A program made the position numbers and the translations under genes. From JABSSA01 sp039960995 (lineage in GTDB: Bacteria > Pseudomonadota > Alphaproteobacteria > Rhodobacterales > Rhodobacteraceae): 64,000 nucleotides of DNA. The stretch is taken from the NCBI GenBank assembly GCA_039960995.1, contig JBDVKF010000025.1, positions 1 through 64,000 of the forward strand, read 5' to 3'. Below are positions 16,965 through 24,665 of this stretch, one piece after another (position 1 is the stretch's first letter; each line of letters starts with the position of its first letter). The notes beneath the pieces were generated by a model that had not been told where the DNA came from, made no database searches, and saw nothing but the letters and a program-made list of their open reading frames with translations.

Positions 16965-17310
16965 CGGACGGCGCGACTATATCAATACTGTCCTTCGGGA
17001 CTATGGACATAAACGCGCTCGTAATAAACGGATCGGACCCGGGGGCGGTACCCGGCGGCTCCACCAAACATCCTTCATTTGGGGATCATGGGGCCGAAAT
17101 AGGATCGACGAACGTCTAAAGGTGTTAGCTTTGTCTCGGCGGGGTGCCACCGTATCGGCCCGCAAAGTACAATTGCAAATGACAATCGTGCTCCGGTTGC
17201 TCTGGCTGCGTAAGCAGTTAGACGATCGAAACTTAAGCCCCTTCGCCTAGCCGCGTAGGGCGGGGTTCGCAGGCACCTGGCAACAGAAGCCTGCACTTCG
17301 AACAATGTTC
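16965..17310 (+). ncRNA. ssrA: Transfer-messenger RNA, circularly permuted two-piece form
   Basis: The gene order is permuted as in other alphaproteobacteria. The acceptor piece comes first and ends GGCTCC-A-CCA (CCA at 17064-17066). A 23-base intervening segment (17067-17089) follows, then the coding piece starting GGGGCCG at 17090. GGGGCCG (17090-17096) pairs with CGGCTCC (17056-17062) to form the tRNA-like acceptor stem. The tag frame runs GCA at 17175 to the TAA at 17211-17213 and encodes ANDNRAPVALAA. A hairpin at 17269-17294 and a T run at 17313-17317 end the gene. The outer boundaries are approximate. tmRNA rescues stalled ribosomes and tags nascent chains for ClpXP; sspB lies just downstream. 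Confidence 0.93.
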
Positions 17311-17317
17311 CTCTTTT
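17269..17317 (+). terminator. Probable ssrA terminator
   Basis: GCAGGC (17269-17274) pairs with GCCTGC (17289-17294), extended by GTTC/GAAC flanks, and the region ends in CTCTTTTT (17310-17317). The hairpin may instead belong to the 3' part of the coding piece before processing. Confidence 0.55.
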
Positions 17318-17346
17318 TGATAAACGAATTGGTCACCTTTGGACGC

Positions 17347-17475
17347 TTAAAACACACATGTCCAAAACGTGATCGCTTCACCTTTGATTGTTTTGTATAC
17401 ATTTACACCGCGTTTAGGCGCATTCGGTCTAATCTTGCCGATGAACTTGAGCTTACCGGTTTTGGACTGCGCCAT
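17347..17475 (-). CDS. Possible 42-residue basic protein, unrecognised
   Basis: On the strand opposite ssrA and sspB, an ATG at 17475 opens a 42-codon frame ending TAA at 17347-17349. The product begins MAQSKTGKLKFIGKIRPNAP and ends AITFWTCVF; it is lysine-rich with alternating basic and hydrophobic residues. Codon choice looks like that of neighbouring genes. The frame is also open for 18 codons upstream of the ATG. No clear ribosome site is seen, and I do not recognise a family. It occupies an otherwise empty 250-base gap, which is the main reason to consider it real. Confidence 0.45.
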   Translation of the reverse strand: MAQSKTGKLKFIGKIRPNAPKRGVNVYKTIKGEAITFWTCVF

Positions 17476-17554
17476 CGGACCGTTTTTATAATCGCGGGTC
17501 TTTTCAATGGTTTCAAATGGAGTATTGTAGTGTCAACGCCAGCCAAGGATTTTC

Positions 17555-18055
17555 ATGTCTCGCAATATTGACTACGGGAACCTCATGCACGAGGCCATGC
17601 GAGGTCTCATCAGGAAGGTATTGGACGACGTCGCGGCCAATGGTCTGCCTGGCGCGCATCATTTCTTTATTACGTTTGATACGTCCCACCCGGATGCGGA
17701 ACTGGCTGATTGGCTTTCCGATCGGTATCCCGGCGAAATGACTGTTGTGATGCAGCATTGGTACGACAATCTAGATGTACGCGACGATGGCTTTGGCGTT
17801 TCATTGAATTTTGGCGACGCGCCTGAACCGCTTTACATCCCTTACGACGCCATCAAGACCTTTGTTGATCCGTCCGTCGAATTTGGCCTGCGTTTCGAAA
17901 CGCAAGAAGACGAAGATGCGGAAGAAGACGAGTTTTTGTCTGTGGAGGCGGTAACTGAGTTGCCAGTGGAAACAGAAGAAACGGACAAAGTTGAAGAAGA
18001 CGCTCCCGAAGCAGATGCTCAGGTCGTTTCTTTGGACAGTTTCCGCAAAACTTAG
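17555..18055 (+). CDS. sspB: SspB-type ClpXP adaptor (alpha-proteobacterial)
   Basis: A 166-residue protein of the SspB family. The folded part, residues 1-115, carries MHEAMRGLIRKVL, HHFFITFDTSHPD and MTVVMQHWYDNLDV. An acidic linker of about 40 residues (EDEDAEEDE and others) follows, and the protein ends in a short basic-hydrophobic tail (VVSLDSFRKT), the expected ClpX-docking module. SspB grips ssrA tags and delivers tagged proteins to ClpXP. AAGGA stands before the ATG. The gene lies about 240 bases from the tag-encoding RNA, on the same strand, an apt functional pairing. Confidence 0.9.
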   Translation: MSRNIDYGNLMHEAMRGLIRKVLDDVAANGLPGAHHFFITFDTSHPDAELADWLSDRYPGEMTVVMQHWYDNLDVRDDGFGVSLNFGDAPEPLYIPYDAIKTFVDPSVEFGLRFETQEDEDAEEDEFLSVEAVTELPVETEETDKVEEDAPEADAQVVSLDSFRKT

Positions 18056-18185
18056 CCAATCAAAATCCGCACCCTTTATATTTAATTTTTGATAGCAATA
18101 CCGCGATGTTGCTGCGCCCATAGTTGCGTCCACGCGGTGCAACCAGTATCCAAATCCCAAATGACCACTCTTGAGGAACGCACAC

Positions 18186-19577
18186 ATGTCCGCAACCCGC
18201 ACAGAAACTGATAGTTTTGGCCCACTCGAGGTTCCATCAGATAAATATTGGGGCGCGCAAACACAGCGTTCAATCATCAATTTTCCGATCGGCTGGGAGC
18301 GCCAACCTATCGCCATCGTCCGAGCACTGGGTGTCATTAAAAAAGCCTGCGCCATGCAGAACATGGAACAAGGCACTTTGGATGCAACTTTGGGTAACGC
18401 GATTGTCCAAGCGGCGGGCGAAGTGTTTGACGGAAAGTTCGACGACAATTTCCCACTGGTGGTCTGGCAAACTGGATCCGGCACCCAATCGAACATGAAT
18501 TCGAACGAAGTGATTGCAAACCGCGCAATCGAAATTCTTGGCGGCACTCTGGGCTCCAAGGACCCGGTTCACCCAAATGATCATTGCAACATGGGGCAAT
18601 CATCAAACGACACGTTCCCAACCGCGATGCATATTGCCACCGCAATGACAGCGCATCAGGTCCTGATCCCAGGGCTTGAGAAACTTCATGCCGCAATGGC
18701 CGAAAAAGCAACGGCGTTTGAACATATCATCAAGATTGGTCGCACGCATACGCAAGACGCGACACCTTTGACATTAGGTCAGGAATTTTCTGGCTATGTG
18801 CATCAGATCGCCATGGGGATCGAACGTGTCAAAGGCGCATTGGGGCGCATCTATGAATTGGCTCAAGGTGGGACAGCTGTTGGCACCGGCTTGAATACAC
18901 AAAAAGGTTGGGCCGAAGCGGTTGCCGCCAATATGGCCGAAATAACCGGCCTACCCTTTGTCACGGCTCCCAACAAATTCGAAGCGCTGGCCGCACATGA
19001 TGCAATGGTCGAAATGTCGGGCGCTTTGAAAACCGTGGCAGCCAGCCTGTTCAAAATAGCCAACGACATTCGCTTGCTGGGTTCGGGACCACGCTGCGGT
19101 TTGGGTGAACTGGCATTGCCAGAAAACGAACCGGGGTCATCGATCATGCCCGGTAAAGTGAACCCGACACAATGCGAAGCCCTGACGCAAGTCTGTGCAC
19201 ATGTCATGGGCAACGACGCCGCCGTCGGGTTTGCTGGCAGCCAGGGGCATTTCGAATTGAACGTCTATAAACCGATGATGGCCTATAATGTGTTGCAGTC
19301 CATGCAGCTTATGGGCGATGCCTCTGTCGCTTTCACCGACAATCTTGTTGTGGGTTTGCAAGCTGATGAAACGCGTATCGATAAGTTGATGCGTGAAAGC
19401 TTGATGTTGGTGACCGCGTTGGCGCCCGAAATTGGTTATGACAACGCCACGGCCGTTGCCAAAACTGCGCATAAAAACGGAACCACCCTGAAAGAAGAAG
19501 CGATCAAACTGGGCTTTGTTGACGAAGCGACGTTTGATCGGGTTGTGCGCCCTGAGGATATGATCGGCCCCAAATGA
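18186..19577 (+). CDS. fumC: Fumarate hydratase, class II
   Basis: A 463-residue TCA-cycle enzyme interconverting fumarate and malate. The family signature GSSIMPGKVNP is present near residue 318 with its catalytic serine loop, and HPNDHCNMGQSSNDTFPTA and GRTHTQDATPLTLGQEFSGY are the other active-site blocks. Its N-terminus (TDSFGPLEVPSDKYWGAQTQRS) is typical. The ATG at 18186 is chosen because GAGGAA lies about eight bases upstream. The stop overlaps the DUF4169 start (ATGA), beginning a three-gene chain. Confidence 0.96.
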   Translation: MSATRTETDSFGPLEVPSDKYWGAQTQRSIINFPIGWERQPIAIVRALGVIKKACAMQNMEQGTLDATLGNAIVQAAGEVFDGKFDDNFPLVVWQTGSGTQSNMNSNEVIANRAIEILGGTLGSKDPVHPNDHCNMGQSSNDTFPTAMHIATAMTAHQVLIPGLEKLHAAMAEKATAFEHIIKIGRTHTQDATPLTLGQEFSGYVHQIAMGIERVKGALGRIYELAQGGTAVGTGLNTQKGWAEAVAANMAEITGLPFVTAPNKFEALAAHDAMVEMSGALKTVAASLFKIANDIRLLGSGPRCGLGELALPENEPGSSIMPGKVNPTQCEALTQVCAHVMGNDAAVGFAGSQGHFELNVYKPMMAYNVLQSMQLMGDASVAFTDNLVVGLQADETRIDKLMRESLMLVTALAPEIGYDNATAVAKTAHKNGTTLKEEAIKLGFVDEATFDRVVRPEDMIGPK

Positions 19578-19759
19578 GTACACCCGTCAACCTGAACAAA
19601 ATCCGTAAGTCAAAAGCCCGTGCAGACAAACGTGCGCAGGCAGATGCAAACGCGATTTCATTTGGACGGACAAAATCAGAGAAAGATGCCGCGCGTGACC
19701 AAAAACTGCGCGCGGTGCGACAGCTGGATGGTAAAAAACTGGATAAACCCAGTTCATGA
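19574..19759 (+). CDS. DUF4169 small basic protein
   Basis: A 61-residue, highly charged protein (VNLNKIRKSKARADKRAQAD...) predicted to be helical and probably disordered in isolation. Proteins of this type follow fumC in Rhodobacteraceae. It overlaps both neighbours by four bases (ATGA each time), so it is co-translated. Function unknown. Confidence 0.8.
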   Translation: MSTPVNLNKIRKSKARADKRAQADANAISFGRTKSEKDAARDQKLRAVRQLDGKKLDKPSS

Positions 19760-19986
19760 CGGGTCGTCCTCAAAAACACTCTCTGACGTTAAAAGGACAC
19801 CGCACAAGCGTGTCTTTGGAACCTGAGTTTTGGCAGCGATTTCGCGAAATTGCGCGGGCAAAACAGGTTCCTATCAATGAACTCGCCGCAGAAATAGACG
19901 AAGGCCGCGGGATTGAACGCGGCCTTGCATCTGCAATTCGGGTATTTGTTCTGTCGTATTATACGGATCAGATCGAAGCGCGGTAA
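19756..19986 (+). CDS. Ribbon-helix-helix domain protein (RHH_4 type)
   Basis: A 76-residue protein with a likely RHH DNA-binding fold: the strand HRTSVSLEPEFWQRFREIA followed by helices VPINELAAEID and GLASAIRVFVLSYY. Third gene of the fumC chain. Its last 19 bases overlap the 3' end of the convergent aldolase gene. Whether it binds DNA, and which site, cannot be told from sequence. Confidence 0.8.
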   Translation: MTGRPQKHSLTLKGHRTSVSLEPEFWQRFREIARAKQVPINELAAEIDEGRGIERGLASAIRVFVLSYYTDQIEAR

Positions 19987-20858
19987 ATAGCGTCGATATT
20001 GCCGCCCAATGCGGCACCAAATTCCGTGTCGCTTTGCGACTTTTGCAGACCTTCCGTCAAAGCACGACTGAAGGACGCGATCATCTTGCTGTTCTGACTA
20101 AGTCGCGCGCAGGCATCTTGTGTTGAATAGCCACCCGACAGCGCGACAACGCGTAACACGCGAGGATGATCCGCCAACACATCGTAAATCCCTGCGTTGT
20201 CTGGAATGGTCAGTTTCAACATGACGTCTTGACCCTCTTCAAGAGACGATAGTCTTTCCATCAAGGCATTTGCCAATATGTCCTCGGCTTCACTTTTTGA
20301 CGGTGAATGAATGTTCACTTCGGGCTCGAGAATCGGCACCATGCCGGCAGCGATGACTGTTTTGGCGACCTCGAATTGGTTATTGACGATTTGCGCAATC
20401 CCATCTGCGTTGGCCGTATTGATAACTGAACGTTCTTTGGTCCCAAAAATTCCAAGCTTCTTTGCCGCAGCCAGTGTTTCTGGCAATCCCGGAATGGGCT
20501 TCATGACCTGAACACCATTGACCTCGTCTTCCAGACCTTTGTCGATTTTCAGAAACGGTACGACACCGTTCTTTTCCCAAACATAGGCTGGCACCGATAG
20601 GCCGTCGATCTTTTCACCTAACGTTCTATCGAACAGGATCGCACCAATCACCTTGTCCGAATTAAAGTTAGCATCTGTTATGATCCGCGCACGCATGTTC
20701 TGAATTTCGGCAAACATTTCGTCTTCGCTGTTATATGCATCCGGTTCGACACCATACTGTCGCAAAGCCTTAGGCGTTGATCCCCCCGATTGGTCCAAAG
20801 CCGCAATAAACCCAGCACCTGAAATCACTTGTGCGCGCATCTTTTGAAAATCAGCCAT
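19968..20858 (-). CDS. Fructose-bisphosphate aldolase class I
   Basis: A 296-residue aldolase of the bacterial class I type. The N-terminus has AGFIAALDQSGGSTPKAL; VPFLKIDKGLED includes the region of the Schiff-base partner residues, MVPILEPEVNIHSPSK and MLKLTIPDN follow, and the C-terminus has ALSGGYSTQDACARL. It cleaves or forms fructose-1,6-bisphosphate without a metal. Single gene on the minus strand, tail-to-tail with the fumC operon. Confidence 0.93.
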   Translation of the reverse strand: MADFQKMRAQVISGAGFIAALDQSGGSTPKALRQYGVEPDAYNSEDEMFAEIQNMRARIITDANFNSDKVIGAILFDRTLGEKIDGLSVPAYVWEKNGVVPFLKIDKGLEDEVNGVQVMKPIPGLPETLAAAKKLGIFGTKERSVINTANADGIAQIVNNQFEVAKTVIAAGMVPILEPEVNIHSPSKSEAEDILANALMERLSSLEEGQDVMLKLTIPDNAGIYDVLADHPRVLRVVALSGGYSTQDACARLSQNSKMIASFSRALTEGLQKSQSDTEFGAALGGNIDAIYRASI

Positions 20859-20943
20859 TTTGTCTCCAGCTCAACACGAATCAACTCGCATTTCACTAGC
20901 GCACTGGAACGCGTTCGTGAATTCGCCAGACCAACAGTTAGCG

Positions 20944-22284
20944 CTATCTATTTAAAAAATTTAACAAAATCCCGTTTTTTGCACGAACAGTGAGGTGTGC
21001 GACAGGTGTGGGATCGTTTCCAGTCACAAGTTCAACACGCCAATCTCGCAACAATCTCGCCAGGATCAGAGGACCTTCTACCATGGCAAAACCTGCTCCG
21101 GGGCACACACGCGGGCCTGCAGAAAACGGAATAAAGGCTTCTGCCCCACATTTCTTTCCATTCTCTGTTTTCCATCGCGTCGGATCAAAACCGTCTGGGT
21201 TTTCCCACAGGCGTTCATGCCGATGTAGATGCCAGGGACTTAAGACAAGCTGACTGCCCGTATCGATTTTCCGGTCGCGGAAATGTTCGCATTGCGTGGC
21301 TTCGCGTACCATCATTGGAACCGGTGGATACAGCCTGAGGGTTTCGCGAAAGACATCCCGCGTTATGGGTAATTTGGACATCACAGAGAAATCGGGTGAT
21401 GTCAGGGCCTGCGCCTCTTGGGCTATTTTGGATTGCCAGTCGGGATACAGCGCCGCCAGATACAGCGCCCAGCTAAGTGCGGATGCGCTGGTTTCATGAC
21501 CGGCCAGAAAAAAAATCGCAACCTGATCGACCATTTCATCGGTCGAGAATGTTTCTCCCGTTTCTGGATCTCGTGTGGTCATTATTTTGGTTGCCAGATC
21601 CTGAGGTGCTTGGTCTGCATTGATTGCGTCCATGCGGTCTGTGGTCAGTTTCGTGATCAGTTTTCGGATTTTTGCGGCTGAGTTGCGCGTATCCTCTTTG
21701 AACCCACGCGGCATCCATTTTGGCAAAGGCAGAAAGGCCGCAAGGTTCAAGATCGGTTGTGATCGTTGGTATTTGCGGAATTCGTCGAAAACGTCACGTG
21801 CGGTTTCGTGTTCGATTGGAATAGAAAACAGCGTGCGAAAAATCACATCAGCCGCGGCATGGCTCATGGCTTCCTCGACCTCTATTTGACCTTCCTTTAA
21901 TCGGTTTGCCGCCGCCTCTGCAGCATCCCACATGGCTGGGAATGTTTCTCTTATCCGACCGCCTTCAAATGCAGGGTCAATAATCCGGCGTTGACGTTGC
22001 CAAACGTCACCATTGGTCAGGAAAACCGAATTTCCCAACAAAGGACGTAGCCCTTCCCCCACACGGTTTGACTTTGGAAAATGTTGGGGACGGTCTTTCA
22101 GCAACGTACGGACCAAGTCCGGTTGGTTCATCATGTAACTGCGAAAGAACGGCGTGCGAAATTCGGCCATCCAAGCACGATACAAACGTGCCGGTTGTGC
22201 CGACAGGATGTCTTGTCGAAACAAGCTCATGTAACGCCAAAGCGAAACCTTGTCTGGGCGACTATTTGGTTTGGGCGGTTTCAT
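20944..22284 (-). CDS. Cytochrome P450
   Basis: A 446-residue soluble P450. All hallmarks are seen: I-helix AGHETS at residues 261-266, ExxR at 314-317 (ETLR) and the heme loop FSAGPRVCPG with the thiolate Cys at 394. The sequence resembles fatty-acid or terpene-type bacterial P450s related to CYP4-like groups, but the substrate is unknown. No ferredoxin or reductase gene is adjacent. It overlaps the upstream membrane-hydrolase gene by four bases (ATGA), implying a shared job. Confidence 0.92.
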   Translation of the reverse strand: MKPPKPNSRPDKVSLWRYMSLFRQDILSAQPARLYRAWMAEFRTPFFRSYMMNQPDLVRTLLKDRPQHFPKSNRVGEGLRPLLGNSVFLTNGDVWQRQRRIIDPAFEGGRIRETFPAMWDAAEAAANRLKEGQIEVEEAMSHAAADVIFRTLFSIPIEHETARDVFDEFRKYQRSQPILNLAAFLPLPKWMPRGFKEDTRNSAAKIRKLITKLTTDRMDAINADQAPQDLATKIMTTRDPETGETFSTDEMVDQVAIFFLAGHETSASALSWALYLAALYPDWQSKIAQEAQALTSPDFSVMSKLPITRDVFRETLRLYPPVPMMVREATQCEHFRDRKIDTGSQLVLSPWHLHRHERLWENPDGFDPTRWKTENGKKCGAEAFIPFSAGPRVCPGAGFAMVEGPLILARLLRDWRVELVTGNDPTPVAHLTVRAKNGILLNFLNR

Positions 22285-23501
22285 ACTGCAATGGATGTGT
22301 GTTTGTTCACGGGTGTTTCTATCCGTGATTTGGACGGTTTGCGATCTTTGTATCTGTGCCCAAGTGTGAGCGGTCCGGCCGTGATCTGGAAATAATCATA
22401 GTCATTCGGGCGATCAAACGCGCATAGATACTGAAAATGCAGCCGAAAGAACCGCCATCGCAGTTCCTTCCAACGTTCTGGGCTCAGGGTTTGTGTGAAC
22501 GCTGCGGAAAAGATCAAGGGCCAGCGTTTGTTGTCCGGGGCGACGCCGGAAACGGACACCGGATCGCATAGCGCAAATGAACATCCGTCGCCGGGTGCCG
22601 TTACATCAACCCATGTCAGATCATTGCATGTCGACAAATACTGTATGTCCGCCCGTAACCGCATAGCGTCAGGTAAAAAGGAAACCATTGGCACCACCTG
22701 CCCCAGCGTTAGAAACGATAACGGGACATCAGGTGTCGGTTGTTCTTTCAAAAGGTCAGATAGGATTGAAATGCCAAGATGTGCACCTGATGAATGACCA
22801 ACAACAAGAACCTCATCCACATCAGACTGCAATGCATCAGCGATCATGATGCCAAAACTAGACATCCGCTGTTCCAACTCTGCCGGGGTCGCGCCACGTG
22901 ATTGGGCCGAATAAGCGTAGTCATGCATAAGATAATAGGCAAAGACCTTACCGTCCTTTGACTTGAACCACCGCAGGACGAACACAAACGCAGCAAGTGA
23001 AACCGCGGTTGCGATCACTTGCCCCAAGAAACCAGTAAGCATTGATTTGATCCCTGCCGAAACCAATCCAGCAATTAACAATGCCAAAAGCAGTTGTAAG
23101 ATCAACATGCCCACGGGGTAAAGGGCCGCTATCACGGGCCCTTTGCGCAAACGCATCAAACGGAACAAGGCCCCCGAAGTGATGTAAATCCACGCGGTTT
23201 GGATCAATTGCCGGTACGTGGCGATGATCGAATTATCCATGCTGTCACGCACAAGGTCGGACCAGACCAGAACTTCGACATCGGTGTGTATAGATTTATC
23301 ATCTATGACGGCATCCACCTGCCATCCGAAATTTGCGCCCTTTGGCGAAGGTTTTAATGCAATGTCGTAACTGGACACGCGTGCCTGCTCCGCTGCCTCC
23401 GTGCGATACAATTCTCGGTATCTGCGCGGATGGAACGGGTCATAGCCGGGTATATAAAACACCCGGCGGCGTTTGACTTGTGTTTGGCTGTGACTGCTCA
23501 T
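22281..23501 (-). CDS. Membrane-associated alpha/beta-hydrolase-like protein
   Basis: A 406-residue protein I cannot name precisely. The start RRVFYIPGYDPFHPRRYREL resembles an oxyanion-loop strand; two membrane segments follow at about 127-150 and 158-177; then VLVVGHSSGAHLG (residues 232-243) gives a nucleophile elbow GHSSG with Ser237. Later His residues could complete a lipase-like triad. It is upstream of and translationally coupled to the P450. A lipase or esterase acting on a hydrophobic substrate at the inner membrane is the plainest inference. Confidence 0.6.
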   Translation of the reverse strand: MSSHSQTQVKRRRVFYIPGYDPFHPRRYRELYRTEAAEQARVSSYDIALKPSPKGANFGWQVDAVIDDKSIHTDVEVLVWSDLVRDSMDNSIIATYRQLIQTAWIYITSGALFRLMRLRKGPVIAALYPVGMLILQLLLALLIAGLVSAGIKSMLTGFLGQVIATAVSLAAFVFVLRWFKSKDGKVFAYYLMHDYAYSAQSRGATPAELEQRMSSFGIMIADALQSDVDEVLVVGHSSGAHLGISILSDLLKEQPTPDVPLSFLTLGQVVPMVSFLPDAMRLRADIQYLSTCNDLTWVDVTAPGDGCSFALCDPVSVSGVAPDNKRWPLIFSAAFTQTLSPERWKELRWRFFRLHFQYLCAFDRPNDYDYFQITAGPLTLGHRYKDRKPSKSRIETPVNKHTSIAV

Positions 23502-23557
23502 CTGCCTGCACCTATTATGCGCAGGTTAACGAGTCTTTTCGACGGAAGTAAGTCCGT

Positions 23558-24310
23558 TTAGCCAAGGACCGCCAATGCAGGGAATGTTTCAAGCAGCCAG
23601 AACGAAAATGTAGAGAACGCGCCTGTGAGCATCGCAAAACCAACGATCAACAGCAATGCGCCCATGACCCGTTCGATTGTTTTCATGTGACGTTTGATCC
23701 GGTTCATGAAACCCATGGCCCGGCTCATGAACATGGCGGCCAACAGAAACGGAATGCCAAGCCCGGCCGCATAAACGCCCAGCAAGAAGGTTCCGCGTCC
23801 AACAGAGGCTTCTGATGCCGCGATCGACAGGATCGCGCCCAGTTGTGGCCCAATGCACGGGGTCCAGCCAAAGGCGAAGGCCAACCCGAGAACATAAGCG
23901 CCAAAAGATGATCCACCTTTGTCGCCCGCATCAATGCGCGCTTCTTGGTCCAGAAACGGAATGCGGAACAACCCGATGAAGTGCAGACCAAAGATCATGA
24001 CGACTGCACCAGAAATTTGCGCAAATAGTATCTGGTTCTGCAGAAAAAACGCCCCAAACGCTGATGCTGTGAAGCCTAGGATCAGAAAGACCGTCGACAA
24101 TCCCATCACAAAAAACAACGCAGTTATCGTGACTTTGCGGCGACCTACGGAATTATCGGTCATGTCCCCGACGCTCACGCCAGACATATAAGCCAGGTAA
24201 GGCGGCACAATAGGCAACACACACGGGCTAAGGAAACTGATCACACCGGCAAACAGCGCAATTGAGATGGCGGGCAACAGGCTCGCGTCTATGAGGCTTA
24301 ATTCGAACAT
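23558..24310 (-). CDS. ccdA: CcdA family thiol-disulfide membrane transporter
   Basis: A 250-residue, six-helix membrane protein. The two redox cysteines lie in SFLSPCVLPIVPPYLAYMSG and FGWTPCIGPQLGAIL, as in CcdA/DsbD-beta. It carries reducing equivalents from cytoplasmic thioredoxin to the periplasm for cytochrome c maturation or other thiol proteins. It starts 92 bases from the divergent tusA gene. It is 56 bases upstream of the hydrolase-P450 pair on the same strand, possibly co-transcribed. Confidence 0.9.
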   Translation of the reverse strand: MFELSLIDASLLPAISIALFAGVISFLSPCVLPIVPPYLAYMSGVSVGDMTDNSVGRRKVTITALFFVMGLSTVFLILGFTASAFGAFFLQNQILFAQISGAVVMIFGLHFIGLFRIPFLDQEARIDAGDKGGSSFGAYVLGLAFAFGWTPCIGPQLGAILSIAASEASVGRGTFLLGVYAAGLGIPFLLAAMFMSRAMGFMNRIKRHMKTIERVMGALLLIVGFAMLTGAFSTFSFWLLETFPALAVLG

Positions 24311-24402
24311 GTGTCAGAGTTATGCGAACGCGGGCCATCTGTCACGGGGGGGATGGTCACAAGGCTGTGGACGCATTGAAACATCAAAGCTATCTCACAA
24401 GT

Positions 24403-24630
24403 ATGGATGATCAGAACACACTTGATGCAAGGGGGCTGTTATGCCCGCTTCCAGTATTAAAAGCCCGTAAACGGTTGCAATCTTTGGCTGTTGGGGACGA
24501 ATTGACCCTTCATGCGGATGATCCTGCCGCCATTATTGATGTTCCACATTTTTGTGCGGAATCCGGGCACATACTGGTTTCACAGGATGATCAGGGTGCG
24601 TTTCAAGTCTATGTGATCCGCAAAAGTTAA
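24403..24630 (+). CDS. TusA-family sulfur carrier
   Basis: A 75-residue protein with the family signature LDARGLLCPLPVLKARKRL; the persulfide Cys is C14. Members relay sulfur for tRNA thiolation, molybdenum cofactor or sulfur oxidation. The ATG at 24403 leaves only a weak ribosome site; longer in-frame starts lack family similarity. Single gene between ccdA and rne, its stop merging with the terminator stem. Confidence 0.88.
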   Translation: MDDQNTLDARGLLCPLPVLKARKRLQSLAVGDELTLHADDPAAIIDVPHFCAESGHILVSQDDQGAFQVYVIRKS

Positions 24631-24654
24631 GGGCGGATCCTAAAACCCGCCCTT
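24629..24654. terminator. Bidirectional terminator between tusA and rne
   Basis: AAGGGCGG (24629-24636) pairs with CCGCCCTT (24647-24654) around a 10-base loop. It lies exactly between two convergent genes and begins within the tusA stop codon. T-rich tails are modest on both sides. Confidence 0.65.
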
Positions 24655-24665
24655 CCCCAAATAAA

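Noticed and set aside
17305..17571. An 88-codon plus-strand frame after ssrA
   Set aside because: It overlaps the ssrA T run and the sspB start, and has no coding character; the minus-strand 42-codon frame is more convincing.
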